Below, piece after piece: positions 43,422 to 54,991 of a DNA stretch of 64,000 nt. Within the stretch, counting starts at the first letter, position 1, and each line of letters starts with the position of its first letter. The stretch comes from Areca catechu. Its lineage: Eukaryota > Streptophyta > Magnoliopsida > Arecales > Arecaceae. Location of the stretch: NCBI GenBank assembly GCA_021397845.1, contig CM038050.1, forward strand, positions 115,557,891 to 115,621,890, given 5' to 3'. The notes under the pieces were generated by a model. The model saw only the letters and a list, made by a program, of their open reading frames with translations. It searched no databases and was not told where the DNA came from. Both the position numbers and the translations under genes were made by a program.

Positions 43422-44735
43422 GTGGGAGCTAGCTTTCTGTGGACGAAGCATGCTCCGACCATGGTGGTCACGCATGGACGCGAAGCATCCACCAGCCGAA
43501 TAGGGGAGGTCCCCTCCCCAAAGGGGCCATGCAGCCCGGAGAGGGAGCTCCCTGCTCCCCCTCCCCTTCCACCACAGCCGACCTCGATGGACGGACCTTT
43601 TGCGGCTATCGTCCAGCAGCTGCAAACCTTGACTACGGCAGTTCGGCAGCTACAACATCAGCAGCGCTCTTTGGCCACGCAGCCTCAGCAAGGGACCCCC
43701 GCGGCTCGGGCCACGGGGCTTCATGGGAGCCTACGCTCCATCCACGGTAGGCCATCCCAACCGCGGGCAGCCTCCAATCCCCGCGGGAGCCACCAAACTC
43801 CTGCAAAAAGAAATTTATCCGGTTCGGCGGTTCACGAGAGTCGATCCCCGGCCGATGAGGCCAAGACGGCGCATCGCAGCAAGCGACGTCGAGGCAAAAC
43901 CCTGCACCGAGACCGATCGGTGCCCCCTTTACTAGCAGCCTCGGTGGAAGATTCCACTGACGAGGCCATCAGGCGCCTGGAGGAGCACGAGCGCAAATTG
44001 GCGGAGTTCGCCTGCCGATTTACTGACCTGCAGAACTCCTCGACGGACCCGACGGGCTACGACTCCCGTCCCGCCTTTTCCCAAGAAATCCAGGCAGAGC
44101 CGATTCCGAGCCAGTTCCGCATGCCGTAGGTGGATCCCTACGACGGGACCACCGACCCTTTGGACCATCTGGAGAGCTACAAGGCTCTTATGAGGGTCCA
44201 GGGGACCACGAATGCTCTTTTGTGCATTGCCTTCCCCGCTACCCTCAGGAAGGCTGCTCGAGTCTGGTTCACCCGCCTCGAGCCCGAATCCATCTGCTCC
44301 TTCCATCAGTTGGAAGGAAAGTTTGTGGTGTATTTTGACGCTTGTCGGAAGGTGCCGAGAGAGGTGGACGGCCTCTTCTCCATCCACCAGCAGGACCATG
44401 AGCCGCTTCGGGACTACATCACCCATTTCAAGACCGCTGCCCTGGAGATCTACAACCTGGACGAGCCCGTTGCCATGCTGGCTTTAAAGCGCGGGCTCAA
44501 GACGTCCCGCCTGACTTATTCCATGGACAAAAAACCCTCCAGGACGTACTCCGAGCTCCTCCTCCATGTCCACAAGTACATTCAAGCGGAGGAGGCCGAC
44601 CGCACCCGCCGAGAGCTGGATGGGAGGACCTTGAAGAAGCCGGCCCCAAGAGATGTTCCAAGGGCCCGGCGACCTGGGCCATCTACTGACCCTCGTCCAG
44701 GTCCATTGCTGAAGGGCGAGGCCTCCCCGGAGTGA
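43422..44735 (+). pseudogene. gag: Gag of element D, two stops
   Basis: One frame runs from 43422 to 44735 with a TAG at 44127-44129 and a TGA at its end. The N-terminal 235 codons are low complexity with a Gln-rich helix (IVQQLQTLTTAVRQLQHQQ) and a basic patch. After the stop comes the capsid domain: DPYDGTTDPLDHLESYKALM, FPATLRKAARVWFTRL, FHQLEGKFVVYFDAC, LRDYITHFKTAALEI and LKRGLKTSRLTYSM. A knuckle-like YCQFHHEHGHDTEC lies just downstream (about 44850-44892) in the continuing frame, before a shift. TAG replaces what is probably CAG. The protein would form the particle. Confidence 0.88.
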
Positions 44736-44824
44736 AGGTTCACCCCTCTCCTCGCTCCCAGAACGAAGATCCTCATGGAAATTGAGGGCGAGCACTACCT
44801 CCGCCGACCTCCCCCTCAGAACTC

Positions 44825-45541
44825 GTGGAGCACCCGCGACAAGTCAAAGTACTGCCAGTTCCACCACGAGCATGGCCACGACACGGAGTGTCTAATCTGA
44901 AGCGGGAAATCGAGGAGCTGATCAAAAGAGGCTACCTCAGGAAGTTCATGAGGAATGAAGCCCCGGTGGAGGGACAGCCGCTCATGGCCTTACCCCCGGT
45001 TCCCGCGATCGACAACCGTCCGACAGAGAAGCCAGTGGGCATGATCTCTTGTGGAATCGGGCGGGCTGCAAAGAGAGCCTGGGAGGTCAGGAACCTGGAG
45101 GATGTACCCCCTTCTGAGAAAGGGAATGAAAACAAGAATGTAAATAATGATGGTGTGGTGGTCGAGATGACCATCGCAAAGCATCCTGTACACAGGATCA
45201 TGGTAGATAGTGGAAGCTCCGCTGACGTGCTTTTTTATGATGCTTTCTCCCGAATGAATCTGTCCCATGATCAGCTAAGGCCGGTGCACACCCCTCTGGT
45301 AGGCTTTATCGGGGACTCGATAGGGGTCGAAGGGGCGATCACTCTCTCGGTCACCGCTGGATCCCCACCTCGACAGACCACAGTCATTATGACATTTACC
45401 GTCGTCAAGCTTCTTTCGCCTTACAACGCGATCCTCGGGTGCCCGAGGCTCAACCAGCTGGATGCCATGATTTCTACAAAGCGGTTGTTAGTGCAATTCC
45501 CCATAGCCTCCGGGCCTGGGGTGATGAGGGGAACGACCTAG
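44825..45541 (+). pseudogene. Gag end and protease of element D
   Basis: From about 44895 this frame carries the post-knuckle segment LKREIEELIKRGYLRKFM, then the retropepsin with HRIMVDSGSSADVLFYDAF, PLVGFIGDSIGVEGAI and YNAILGCPRLNQLDA. The catalytic Asp-Ser-Gly is intact. The first 20 codons are out of frame with gag (a one-base shift near 44895). It ends at TAG 45539-45541 in the protease-RT linker. The protease would process the polyprotein. Confidence 0.85.
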
Positions 45542-47130
45542 CCAGTCCAGCATTGCCTCCATACGGTCCCAGGTGCTCGGGGCACCGTGCTCGGCCCCGA
45601 CGATGACAACCTCGACCTAAGGGAGAAAGAACCTAGGGGAGGACCCATAGAACGTCTGTTGACATATCCCCTCGGTTCGGACCCTCTGAAGAATGTGCAG
45701 GTGGGGGCCCAGCTCCCAGAGGAGGAACGGACCCGCCTGCTGGATTTCCTCCGCATGAACGTGGATGTGTTTGCATGGTCCGCGGACGACATACCGGGCA
45801 ACCCCCTTGAGGTCATTACCCACAGGCTGAACGTGGACCCGAGGTGCCGCCCAGTTCGCCAGAAGAAGAGGAGTTTCACCGCGGAAAGGCAGAGAGCCAT
45901 CAACGAAGAGGTGGAAAAACTCCTCACCGCCGGTTTCGTGCGGGAAGTCCAGTATCCCAGCTGGCTGGCGAATGTGGTCATGGTGAAGAAGAGCAACGGC
46001 AAGTGGAGGATCTGTGTGGACTACACCGACCTCAACCGAGCCTGCCCGAAGGATAGCTTCCCTCTTCCGAAGATTGACCAGCTGGTGGACACCACCTCGG
46101 GGCATCGTCTCCTCTCTTTCATGGATGCCTTTTTCGGGTACAACAAGATCCGAATGAACCCGGAGGACGAAGAGCACACCACCTTCATCACTAACCACAG
46201 AACTTTCTACTATAGGATGATGCCATTTGGCCTCAAGAACGCCGAGGCCACGTACCAGCGACTGGTCAGCAAAGTCTTTAAAGGCCAAATCTGCCGCAAC
46301 ATGCAGGTGTACATGGATGACATGCTGGTAATGAGCAAGCCTCTCTCGGACCATGTTACCGACCTGGCGGAGACCTTCGGCAACCTCTGACTTCATCAGA
46401 TGAAACTGAACCCGGCAAAGTGCACCTTCGGCGTCTCCGCCAGGAAATTCCTGGGGTTCATGGTAACCCAAAGAGGGATCGAAGCCAACCCGGAAAAGGT
46501 CCAGGCCATCCTGGACATGGAGTAGCCCGCCTCCAAGAAGCAAGTGCAGCGATTCACCGGCCGGATAGCCGCCCTGAGTCGGTTCATCTCGAGGTCGGCC
46601 GACCGCTGCTGGCCCTTTTTCAAAGTGCTGAGGAAGATGAACGATTTTGCCTGGACTGAGGAGTGCCAGGAGGCGTTTGATGAGCTGAAGAAGATGCTTG
46701 CATTGCCCCAACTACTTTCCAGGCCTGAAGAAGGAGAGGAACTCATCCTCTACCTGGCGGTCACCCCGGAGGCTGTCAGTTCGGTCCTGGTTTGGATCGA
46801 CGACCAGGGAGTCCAGCGGCCGGTGTACTACATGAGAAAACTTCTCTGCGATGTGGAGCTCAGGTATTCCTGGCCCGAAAAGCTCATTTTTGTGTTAATA
46901 GTGTCTGCTCAGCATCTTAGGCCCTATTTCCAAGCGCATCCCATTGCCGTCCTGATTGATCAGCCACTGAAAGTGATACTCAGCCGACCCGACACGTCAG
47001 GGCGATTGGCGAGGTGCGCACTCAAGCTCAGCGAGTTCGATATCGCTTATAGGCCAAGGTTGGCTATGAAAGCACAAGTGTTAGCCAACTTCTTGGTCGA
47101 GTGCATAGGCCTAGGCAAGGAGCCGGAGCG
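45542..47130 (+). pseudogene. pol: RT and RNase H of element D
   Basis: The same frame as the protease continues past the TAG. The linker has DVFAWSADDIPG. RT shows FTAERQRAINEEVEKLL, WRICVDYTDLNRACPKDSF, LLSFMDAFFGYNKI, YYRMMPFGLKNAEATYQRL and the catalytic YMDDM (about 46310). Stops at 46388-46390 (TGA) and 46522-46524 (TAG) interrupt the thumb. RNase H follows from about 46660 with FAWTEECQEAFDELKK and SGRLARCALKLSEFDIAYRPR. RT copies the RNA into DNA and RNase H removes the RNA strand. All key RT boxes remain; only point stops break it. Confidence 0.9.
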
Positions 47131-48880
47131 GGACTCTCTGCACCTGCAATCGAAACCAGGACCTGGGGAGGACGCCTGGATCCTTCACGTGGATGGATCC
47201 TCGAACTCCGGCGGGAGTGGAGCTGGACTCATTCTCGCCAATGACGGTGGGGTCGTCGCCGAATGTACACTCCATTTCCAATTCACCGCAACCAATAACC
47301 AGGCGGAATACGAGGTGCTCCTCGCCGGGCTGAGAGTCTCCCGCGAGTTGGGCATGGCCAACCTCAAGGCCTTCACTGATTCCCAGCTGGTGGCCGGCCA
47401 GGTCTCCGGAGAATACGCTGCGCACGACCCTCAAATGGCGAAATATCTGGAGCTCGTCAAGACGAGCGCGACCGGATTTCGGCGCTTCACCATCTCCTAT
47501 ATACCCCACGAGGAATATGCCCGCGCGAACGCTCTCTCTTGGCTGGCGACACTGCCGGACTCGTTACTGGGTCGCGCTCATATAGAGCACCTCAAGGCCC
47601 CGAGCTACGAGACCCCTGTAGAGGTCCAACAGGTCAGCCATGAGCCCAGCTGGATGGACAAGTATGCCGAATACATAACCGGTGGCACCTTACCGGAGGA
47701 CCCCACAGCGGCCCGCCTTATCAAAAAGAAGGCCACGCAGTTCGTCCTAATGGATGGGCAGCTATATCAGAGGTCTTACTCTTATCCCCTCCTCAAGTGC
47801 CTGAGACCCGCGGAGGCCACACTCGTGCTCCAAGAAATCGATGAGGGCATCTGCGGGAACCACGTGGGGGGCAGAATGCTAGCATATAAGGCCCTCCGCC
47901 AAGGTTACTTCTGGGAAACGATGAAGGAAGATGTCGTCGACTTCATGAAGAAGTATGATCGGTGCCAAAGGCATGCCGTGGTGCAGCGGCAACCCTCCAC
48001 TCCGCTTTCCCAGCTCTCGGCTCCGTGGACGTTCGCCTAATGGGGGATGGATCTCTTAGGACCATTTCCCACAGCGTCCGGACAGTGGAGGTTCCTGATC
48101 ATTGCCATCGACTACTTCACGAAGTGAGTTGAGGCCGAACCCCTAGCACGGATCACGGAGGCAAACATCGCCAAGTTTTTCTGGAAGTCAATCATTTACC
48201 ATTTGCCTCCCCCATACCGTGATCACCGATAACGGGTGTCAGTTCGACTACCGAGAGTTTGAAAAATTATGCAGCGACCTCGGCATCCACCATCGCTTAC
48301 CTCGGTGGCTAACCCGCAGACAAATGGAGAAGTCGAGGTGACGAATAGGACCATCTTGCAAGGCCTCCGGATGAGGCTGGATCAAGCCAAGAGTAGGTGG
48401 GCAGAAGAGCTCCCGAGCATCCTGTGGGCGTATCACACCACCCCGAGGATAGCCACCGACGAGACCCCATTCAATCTCATCTTCGAAGCTGAGGCAGTTA
48501 TCCCGATTGAGCTCAGTCTACCCACCCTGCGTGTGGAGCAGTATGACGAAGCAGAGAACCCCGCTAGGATGATGCTCAACCTGGACCTCCTTAAGGAGAC
48601 GAGGGACAAGGCCCGAGTCCGGATGGTGGTATACAGGCAGCGAGTGGCCAGGTACTACAACTCCCGGGTGCGACCAAAGTCTTTTCGCCCCGGAGATTTG
48701 GTGCTCCGGCGTGCCGAAGCTTCTCAACCACGAGAGTGCGGGAAGCTCTCCCCAAACTGGGAAGGCCCGTACAGGATGGCGGAAGTCCTCCCTCACGGGG
48801 CCTATTACCTGGAGGAATTAGGAGGATCCAGATTCCCTCGGACCTGGAACGCCTCGAACCTGAGGATGTATTATCAATAA
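47131..48880 (+). pseudogene. pol: Second RNase H and integrase of element D
   Basis: The frame carries the Tat-specific second RNase H (HVDGSSNSGGSGAGLILAND, NNQAEYEVLLAGL, AFTDSQLVAGQ, then RANALSWLA where ADALS is usual, so the last acidic residue is Asn). The integrase zinc domain has EIDEGICGNHVGG and KYDRCQRHA, so one His and one Cys of HHCC are changed. TAA at 48038 and TGA near 48127 precede the core (MDLLGPFPTASG, ITDNG). Two compensating frame changes lie between about 48200 and 48300. From 48300 NPQTNGEVEVTNR, VLRRAEASQP and NWEGPYRMAEVL run to the stop at 48880. Confidence 0.88.
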
Positions 48881-48984
48881 TGTAAGGTTCCTCGAACTCC
48901 TGCAATAAAATTCCTTTACTTCAAACGCTTTCTCTTGCCTCGTAGGAAAAGAGGCACTTAGCTTCGAGTTCGGCAAACACGGTT

Positions 48985-49760
48985 GTAGCCGAAGACCCGA
49001 GAAAGTGAGAAGTCTCGGACTTCGGTCCGGAAGGCGGGGTAGAGCCAAGCTCGCCCACGCGATCATGGAGAACAGCTCGGCAAGCTGCACAGGGCTCGCC
49101 AAAGCCCGCGGCCCCGGGGTTCAGTCCGGAAGTCCCGGACTTCAATCTGGAAGGTGGGGCAGAGCCAAGCTCGCCCACGCGATCACGGAGAACAGCTCGA
49201 CAAGTTGCACAGGGCTTGCCAAAGCCCGCGGCCCTGGGGTTCAGTCCGGAAGTCCCGGACTTCGGTCCGGAAGGCGGGGCAGAGCCATGCTCGCCCACGT
49301 AATCACAGAGAATAGCTCGGCAAGCCGCATAGGGCTCGCCAAAGCCCGCAACCCCGGGGTTCAGTCTGGAAGTCCTGGACTTCGGTCCGGAAGGTGGGGC
49401 AGAGCCAAGCTCGCCCACGCGATCACGGAGAACAGCTCGGCAAGCCGCACAGGGCTCGCCAAAGCCCACGGCCCCGGGGTTCAGTCCGGAAGTCCCGGAC
49501 TTCGGTACGGAAGGCGGGGCAGAGCCAAGCTCACCCACGCGATCATGGAGAATAGCTCGGCAAGCCGCACAGGGCTCGCCAAAGCCCGCGGCCCCAGGGT
49601 TCAGTCCGGAAGTCCCGAACTTCAGTCCGGAAGGTGGGGCAGAGCCAAGCTCGCCCACACGATCATGGAGAATAGCTCAGCAAGTCGCACAGGGCTCACC
49701 AAAGCCCACGGCCCTGGGGTTTAGTCCGGAAGTCCTGGACTTCGGAAGGACTCGTGCAAG
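48985..49760. repeat. 120-bp tandem repeat downstream of integrase (D)
   Basis: Six units of exactly 120 bases start near 49021, 49141, 49261, 49381, 49501 and 49621, with a partial seventh. Each holds GGGGCAGAGCCAAGCTCGCC, ACGGAGAACAGCTCGGCAAG and TTCAGTCCGGAAGTCC. Since 120 is 40 codons, frames stay open on both strands (737 bases or so). There is no start context or homology to suggest a protein. Confidence 0.95.
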
Positions 49761-50065
49761 GCCTGCTCTACCGTCGCCCAACCTGGAAGCTCCGAACTTC
49801 GATCTGAGCGCTGGACGGGACTTAGCCTAACCGCAAACTTATCCCGGAGCAAGCCGCAGGACCTTGTCTTGGCACTCGAAGCAAACATCTCAACAAGACA
49901 CAAAAAAAAAAAGAGAAAAAGAAAATGAAGACGAGGTCGACACTTCACAAAATTGGGTCTTTCATTAACTTGAAAATGGTGTTACAATGAAGGAGTCCCG
50001 ACAGGCCGGGAGTCCTCAAAAAAAAAAAAAGAGAAGAAGAAAAAAAAGATACAAGTGGGGGGGGG
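49761..50065. other. Spacer 3' of the antisense gene (D)
   Basis: No gene is seen. It has A-rich runs at 49898-49925 and 50018-50050. For the minus-strand gene these are T-rich 3' flanking sequence. Confidence 0.5.
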
Positions 50066-50753
50066 CTAGTTCGGTGCGGTGGCAGAATCCTCGGGCTGGG
50101 GCGCACGCTCTCTGCCTTCGCCGTCGGTAGGTGGCTGCTTAGAGGGCTGCTCTTGAGCTGCAGCCGCGTCGCCCGCTGCAACTGAAGCCTCTTCGGTGGG
50201 CTCCTGCCTCCTACCACCGAGAGCCACCCTACTAAGGTCGAGCTCAGGGTAGAAGGAGCCCACCTTCTCCCGACACACCTGGAACCCCTTCAGAAAGGAG
50301 TCCACGGCGGCCTCCCGGACCTCCGAGACATACTCGTCGGAGGCCCGGAATCTCGGGACGGCCTCCTGCACCTCCCACTTCGAAGCCTCCAGCAGCCCGT
50401 TGATGTAGGCGCTCCGCTCCTTGGCTGCGCTCGCCTCTCTCCGGGCCTCCTCCACCTGGCGCTCCAGCGACTGGGACTGAGCTCGGAGGCGAGCCCTCTC
50501 CGTCGCGTCCTCCTCCACGCGCCGTTGGTTGGAGATCCTCTCCTCGAACAGAGAGGCCTCCAGTTCCTTGATGCGCCCCTCGATGCGCGCCAGGTCAGAT
50601 TGGAGAACCTGGTTGTTTCCTCGCAGCTCGACCCCCTTCTCCATGAGGCCCTTCACGTCGGCTACGAGCTTGCCGAGCTTCTCCTCCTTCTCGGCATCCT
50701 TCTTGGCATACCTTGCAAGGAAGTTCCTCAGCAGTAGTACGTCCATCCCGATC

Positions 50754-50824
50754 TGCACAAAAATAAGAAATCAGTCAAAATTCAGCTGGAACATTGAAGG
50801 GGAAGGTTCCGAGTTCTGACTTAC
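50754..50824 (-). other. Intron 2 of D antisense gene
   Basis: 71 bases with donor GTAAGTCAG and acceptor TTTTTGTGCAG, T-rich before the acceptor. It separates exons in phase 0 (LFT, then IGMDV). Without splicing, a stop follows within 20 codons. Confidence 0.75.
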
Positions 50825-51330
50825 CGTGAAGAGCTGCGGGAGGATCCCGAGTAGAGCATCAGCATAGTCCCGGCCGCCCCTCAGTCGGCGGTCCCGGAAG
50901 GTGCATGCGAACTCCATCACCCTCTCCGCGAGCCCCTGGTCACGGATCACAGAGCACCGGCTGGTGAGGGTCGACAGCGGAGCGGACAGATCGGCGACAG
51001 GGGTGACTGACCCCCCGGGTGGGACTGCCACCGGCGGGGCAGCTAGAGTCGTGGGCGGCACTGTCAGAGCTGCGGTGGAGGTGGGCACTGCCCGAGATGG
51101 AACCGGGCCTCCCTCTTCTGCGACCCCGTCAAGGCGGATGACGGGGGCGTCGGCGGCCCGGGCCTGAGGTGGCCTGGGAGCGGGAGCTACAATTGCTGGA
51201 CCGGGAGCGGGCATCGGCACGACCTCCCGGCTTGCCTCAGTGCGAGCCCTCTTTGCTGCGGGCTCGTCTCCCTCGATGGTGTCCCTCTGAACCGCGCCCT
51301 CCAGAAGATTTTCTAGGGAGAACTTCATAC

Positions 51331-51420
51331 CTGCAATGGAAAGGAGGTCGGTCAGCCCAGTTAAAGAAAGAAGGAGAGAAAGGGGGGAAGTGCAGAGTAT
51401 GAGAGAAGACTGAGCCTCAC
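51331..51420 (-). other. Intron 1 of D antisense gene
   Basis: 90 bases with donor GTGAGG and acceptor CCATTGCAG, joining in phase 1. Element G has an intron at the same place (16305-16402). The intron has no in-frame stop, so retention would also be readable. Confidence 0.7.
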
Positions 51421-52275
51421 CAGGCTCCCAGATGGGACTGATCCCTGCCTCGAACAAGTTCTGCTCCGAGAGCAGAACCTCGAGCGAAGGGACCACATCG
51501 CTCAATAGCAGGGAGTAAGCCTCCTGGTCAGCCGGCTCGACTTGGGAGTTCCGGTTCGGGAACCGATCCGGCTCGCTCTAGGCCCAGTCGACATCCTCGA
51601 TCGAGGCAAAAAAGAACCGGTTCTTCCAACCCTTGGTGGAGGAAGGGAGGTCGAACCGGAGACACCTAGGCCGGGGCGAAATGTACCACCAGCCGTCATC
51701 GATGGAGTACCGCTTCAGGGTGAAAAGAGCCCTGAAGAGGGAGAAATGGGCAACAAACTCATGGAAGTGACGGAAGACGATGAAGGCGAAGATGACCCGA
51801 ATGGCGTTGGGAGCCAACTGGACCGGGACCAGGCGGAAGTGACTGAGGAAGGAAAGGAAGAAGGGGTGCAGAGGAAACCGAAGACCCCCAAGGAGGAAGT
51901 CCTCGTAGAAAGCTATACGGCCGGGGCAACTCAAGGTGACGCGACCCCCAGGCCACGGAAGAGAGAGATGGATCGACCCCGGGATGCCATAGGCTTCCCG
52001 GAGCAAGGAAAGGTCACCTTCGGTCATCGTTGAAACGTGACCGGAGGGACCGACAGAAGGAAGGGCCGAAGGAGGAAGTGAAGAGATAGGACGGGCAGGG
52101 AATACTGGGGAGACCTGGGACCCCTAGGGATACATATGGTTATGCCCGCAGGCTGGAGTCACCTGCGAACCTCCTCCGAGATCACCTCCGCATCCGAGGA
52201 GGAAGACGATGGAGTCCTCGGCCAGAACGGACCAGCCTCGTCCGGGTTAGATGAAGCATGGTGACGGTGCGCCAT

Positions 52276-52751
52276 GGAGAAGGAAGTGGTGAAGAAAGGT
52301 TTCTAAGGGAGGGGGATGGAGCAAGAAGGCGAACGAAGGCACACACCAAAATGCACTGTGCAAAAGAGGCGGCAACCCGGGGAGTGGAAGATAGCCTGCT
52401 GTAAACCGCCGACAGAGTATGAGAAAGGGAAAGGGCCTCGTTCCAGAAAGTCCCCTCCTTTTCAAATTCGATCGACAGCGGTCGTACCCATCATTCCGTT
52501 CTGGACCATCAGATGGATGCCGCGTGGGCGCAAGCCCGACACCGATGCTTCGGTTACGGGGAAACGGCCTCCATTTCGAAGCGACACATTAATTGTAACC
52601 GGAAAGGTGACGTGTGGTGGCCTATTATAGGACCTTGGGTACAGCGAGGAACAGCGATGAGGATCGTGGCAATCATGGCACGAGATCTTCGCCTTCCCCA
52701 CGTCATCTCCGCATTAAATCCCCACGTTCTGAGCCATGATGCCTCGACGGA
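52276..52751. other. Region upstream of the antisense gene (D)
   Basis: No gene on either strand. A CCTATAATAGG word at 52620-52630 reads TATA-like on the minus strand, about 345 bases before the antisense ATG; it is a weak promoter candidate. Confidence 0.4.
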
Positions 52752-52771
52752 ACGGGGGGATGGGGGGCAAC
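52752..52771 (+). other. Polypurine tract of element D
   Basis: A G-rich tract (GGGGGGATGGGGGGCAAC) directly precedes the 3' LTR. It primes plus-strand DNA synthesis. Confidence 0.85.
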
Positions 52772-54986
52772 TGTTACGGCCGTTACAACGACATGGCATA
52801 CCTCAGATTTCGCTGGGCGTGATTCGAGCCACGTGGAAGTTTTTCGGCAAGGTCAGGTGTTGCCCCGCCTCGTTCGAAGTCGAGGTCGGTCCGGGCCTTC
52901 CTGCTCCACCGCCAGGTGTCCACCCAGGAGGGATCCACCTCGGTCGAAGCCGACGGTCGCTTGCTCCCTTGCCAGGTGGTGCCTTGAGACTGTCCCACCT
53001 CAGTCGAGGTCAAACCGGGCCCTCTCGCTCCTTCGCCAAGTGGCGCCAGGAGACGGGACCACCTCGGCCGAAGTCGAGTGCCCCTCTGCCACTCTGCCAG
53101 GTGTCCACCCAGGAGGGGTCCACCTCGGTCGAAGTCAGCTGACCCTTGCTCCCTCGACAGGTGGCACCCTGAGACGGTCCCACCTCAGCCGAGGTTGAGC
53201 CGGGCCCTCTCGCTCCTTCGCCAGGTGGCGCCCGGAGACGAGACCACCTCAGCCAAAGTCGAGCGCCACTCTGCCGCTCCGCCAGGTGTCCACCCAGGAG
53301 GGGTCCACCTCGGCCGAAGACAGCGACCCCTTGCTCCCTCGCCAGGTGGCGCCCTGAGACGGTCCCACCTCAACCGAGGTCGAGTCGGGCCCTCTCGCTC
53401 CTTCGCCAGGTGGTGCCCAGAGACGGGACCACCACGGTCGAAGTCGAGCGCCCCTCTGCCGCTCCGCCAGGTGTCCACCCAGGAGGGGTCCACCTCGGCC
53501 GAAGCCGGAGGCCCCTTGCTCCCTCGCCAGGTGGCACCCTGAGAAGGTCCCACCTCAGCCGAGGTCGAGCCGGGCCCTCTCGCTCCTTCGCCAGGTGGCG
53601 CCCGGAGACGGGACCACCTCGGTCGAAGTCGAGCACCCCTTTGCCGCTCTTCCAGGTGTCCACCCAGGAGGGGTCCACCTCAGCCGAAGCCGGCGGCCCC
53701 TTGCTCCCTCGCCAGGTGGCGCCCTGAGACGGTCCCACCTCAGCCAAGGTTGAGCCGGGCCCTCTCGCTCCTTCGCCAAGTGGCACCCGGGGATGGGACC
53801 ACCTCGGCCGAAGTCGAGCGCCCCTCTGCCACTCCGCCAGGTGTACACCCAGGAGGGGTCCACCTCGGTCGAAGCCAGCGGCCCCTTGCTCCCTCACCAG
53901 GTGGTGCCCTGAGACGGTCCCACCTCAGCCAAGGTCAAGCCGGGCCCTCTCGCTCCTCCGCTAGGTGGCGCCCGGAGATGGGACCACCTCAGCCGAAGTC
54001 GAGCGCCCCTCTGCCGCTCTGCCAAGTGTCCACCTAGGAGGTGTCCACCTCGGCCGAAGCCGGCGGCCCCTTACTCCCTCGCCAGGTGGCAACCTGAGAC
54101 GGTCCCACCTCAGCCGAGGTCGAGCCGGGCCTTCTCGCTCCTTCGCCAGGTGGCGCCCAGAGACGGGACCATCTCAGCCGAAATTGAGCGCCCTTCTGCC
54201 GCTCCGCCAGGTGTCCACCCAGGAGGGGTCCACCTCGGTCGAAGCCGGCCAACCTGTGCGGTGAAGCCTCCGAGGAGCAGGAGCACGATCTCCGAGATTG
54301 CCCCTTGAGCCATGTGCACCGCGCCCCAAAAGAAGCGCCCGTACGATCGGCAGCGACATGCGAAACATCGCTTACATCGGCCCGATAGGTTCCGCATTCG
54401 AGAGGCGAAGTCCTGACAAAATAGGACCCGATAACAAGCATCGTCGGTGCCTGGGAAGGAGAGCGCTCACGCTCGGCCCAAGGTCTGGTCGGCGGTCTGG
54501 CCAGCGCCTTCCCTTTACTCTTTCCTCGCTAGGCCCGGCAAGCAAGGTGAAAGCGACGAGGGAGCCTCCCAAAGACGGCAAACGAAAAGGCAACGTGAGG
54601 AGTTAAAAAGGAAGGGGAGAGAAGACGACCATGTAAGCAAGAAACGGAGGCTAGGAAGAGCAAAAGGGACCAAGAGCAGGATCCAAGATCCCGAGAGGGG
54701 ACCTTCGGCGCGAGCTTGGTGGAGGAACCCGGCCGGATTTCTATTCTTCCTGAGACCTTTCTTGCTAGCACAATCTCTAAGTCTGGACTCCTTCGGGGGC
54801 CCGTCTCAGAGATTCTGTTCCCTCTCGCCGTTCACTAACTTGACTGTCGGAGCTCCCTCGCCGGGATCCCCGGCCAGGGCTTCTGACCTTGTCTTGCAAG
54901 ATTGAGAGCCAGGAGACCCTGGGGCAAGACGGTCTAGTCAAATCGGCGGATCCGAAGCCACAGGCACGGCGGCGAGATTGGCAACA
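52772..54986 (+). repeat. 3' LTR of element D
   Basis: It starts TGTTACGGCCGTTACAACG and ends GATTGGCAACA, 2215 bases. It has eight occurrences of the 185-bp landmark (52929 to 54224) compared with nine in the 5' LTR, which accounts for the length difference. Confidence 0.93.
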
Positions 54987-54991
54987 ATATA

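Larger units (their letters stand above)
50066..52275 (-). pseudogene. Antisense spliced coiled-coil gene of element D, one stop
   Basis: On the minus strand the most likely start is MAHRHHASSNPDEAGPF at 52275; the first exon junction is unclear. Exon A reads VGPSGHVSTMTEGDLSLLRE from about 52050, then GRIAFYEDFLLGGLRF, PNAIRVIFAFIVFRHF, IDDGWWYISPRP and TKGWKNRFFFASIED, like the Transposase_28 domain, to 51421. A TAG at 51580-51578 interrupts it. Intron 51420-51331 (GTGAGG...TTGCAG), exon B 51330-50825, intron 50824-50754 (GTAAGT...GTGCAG), exon C 50753-50066, a coiled coil ending in GFQVCREKVGSFYPELDLS. Both introns keep the frame. Function is unknown. Confidence 0.75.
40984..54986 (+). mobile_element. 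Tat-type Ty3-Gypsy element D
   Basis: A 14 kb element with LTRs 40984-43382 and 52772-54986 and perfect duplication ATATA at 40979-40983 and 54987-54991. In order: primer-binding site, gag, protease, RT, RNase H, second RNase H, integrase, a 120-bp tandem array, an antisense spliced gene (minus strand) and a polypurine tract. It is much more GC-rich than its surroundings. All pol frames carry stops. Confidence 0.95.

Noticed and set aside
45617..46711. 364-codon minus-strand ORF opposite the D reverse transcriptase
   Set aside because: It mirrors the conserved RT frame on the plus strand; it is a shadow of GC-rich codon use with no known domain.
48921..49724. Two repeat-protein ORFs, about 240 codons each, on opposite strands
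   Set aside because: The 120-bp repeat has a period of 40 codons, so open frames persist by construction. There is no start context or homology.
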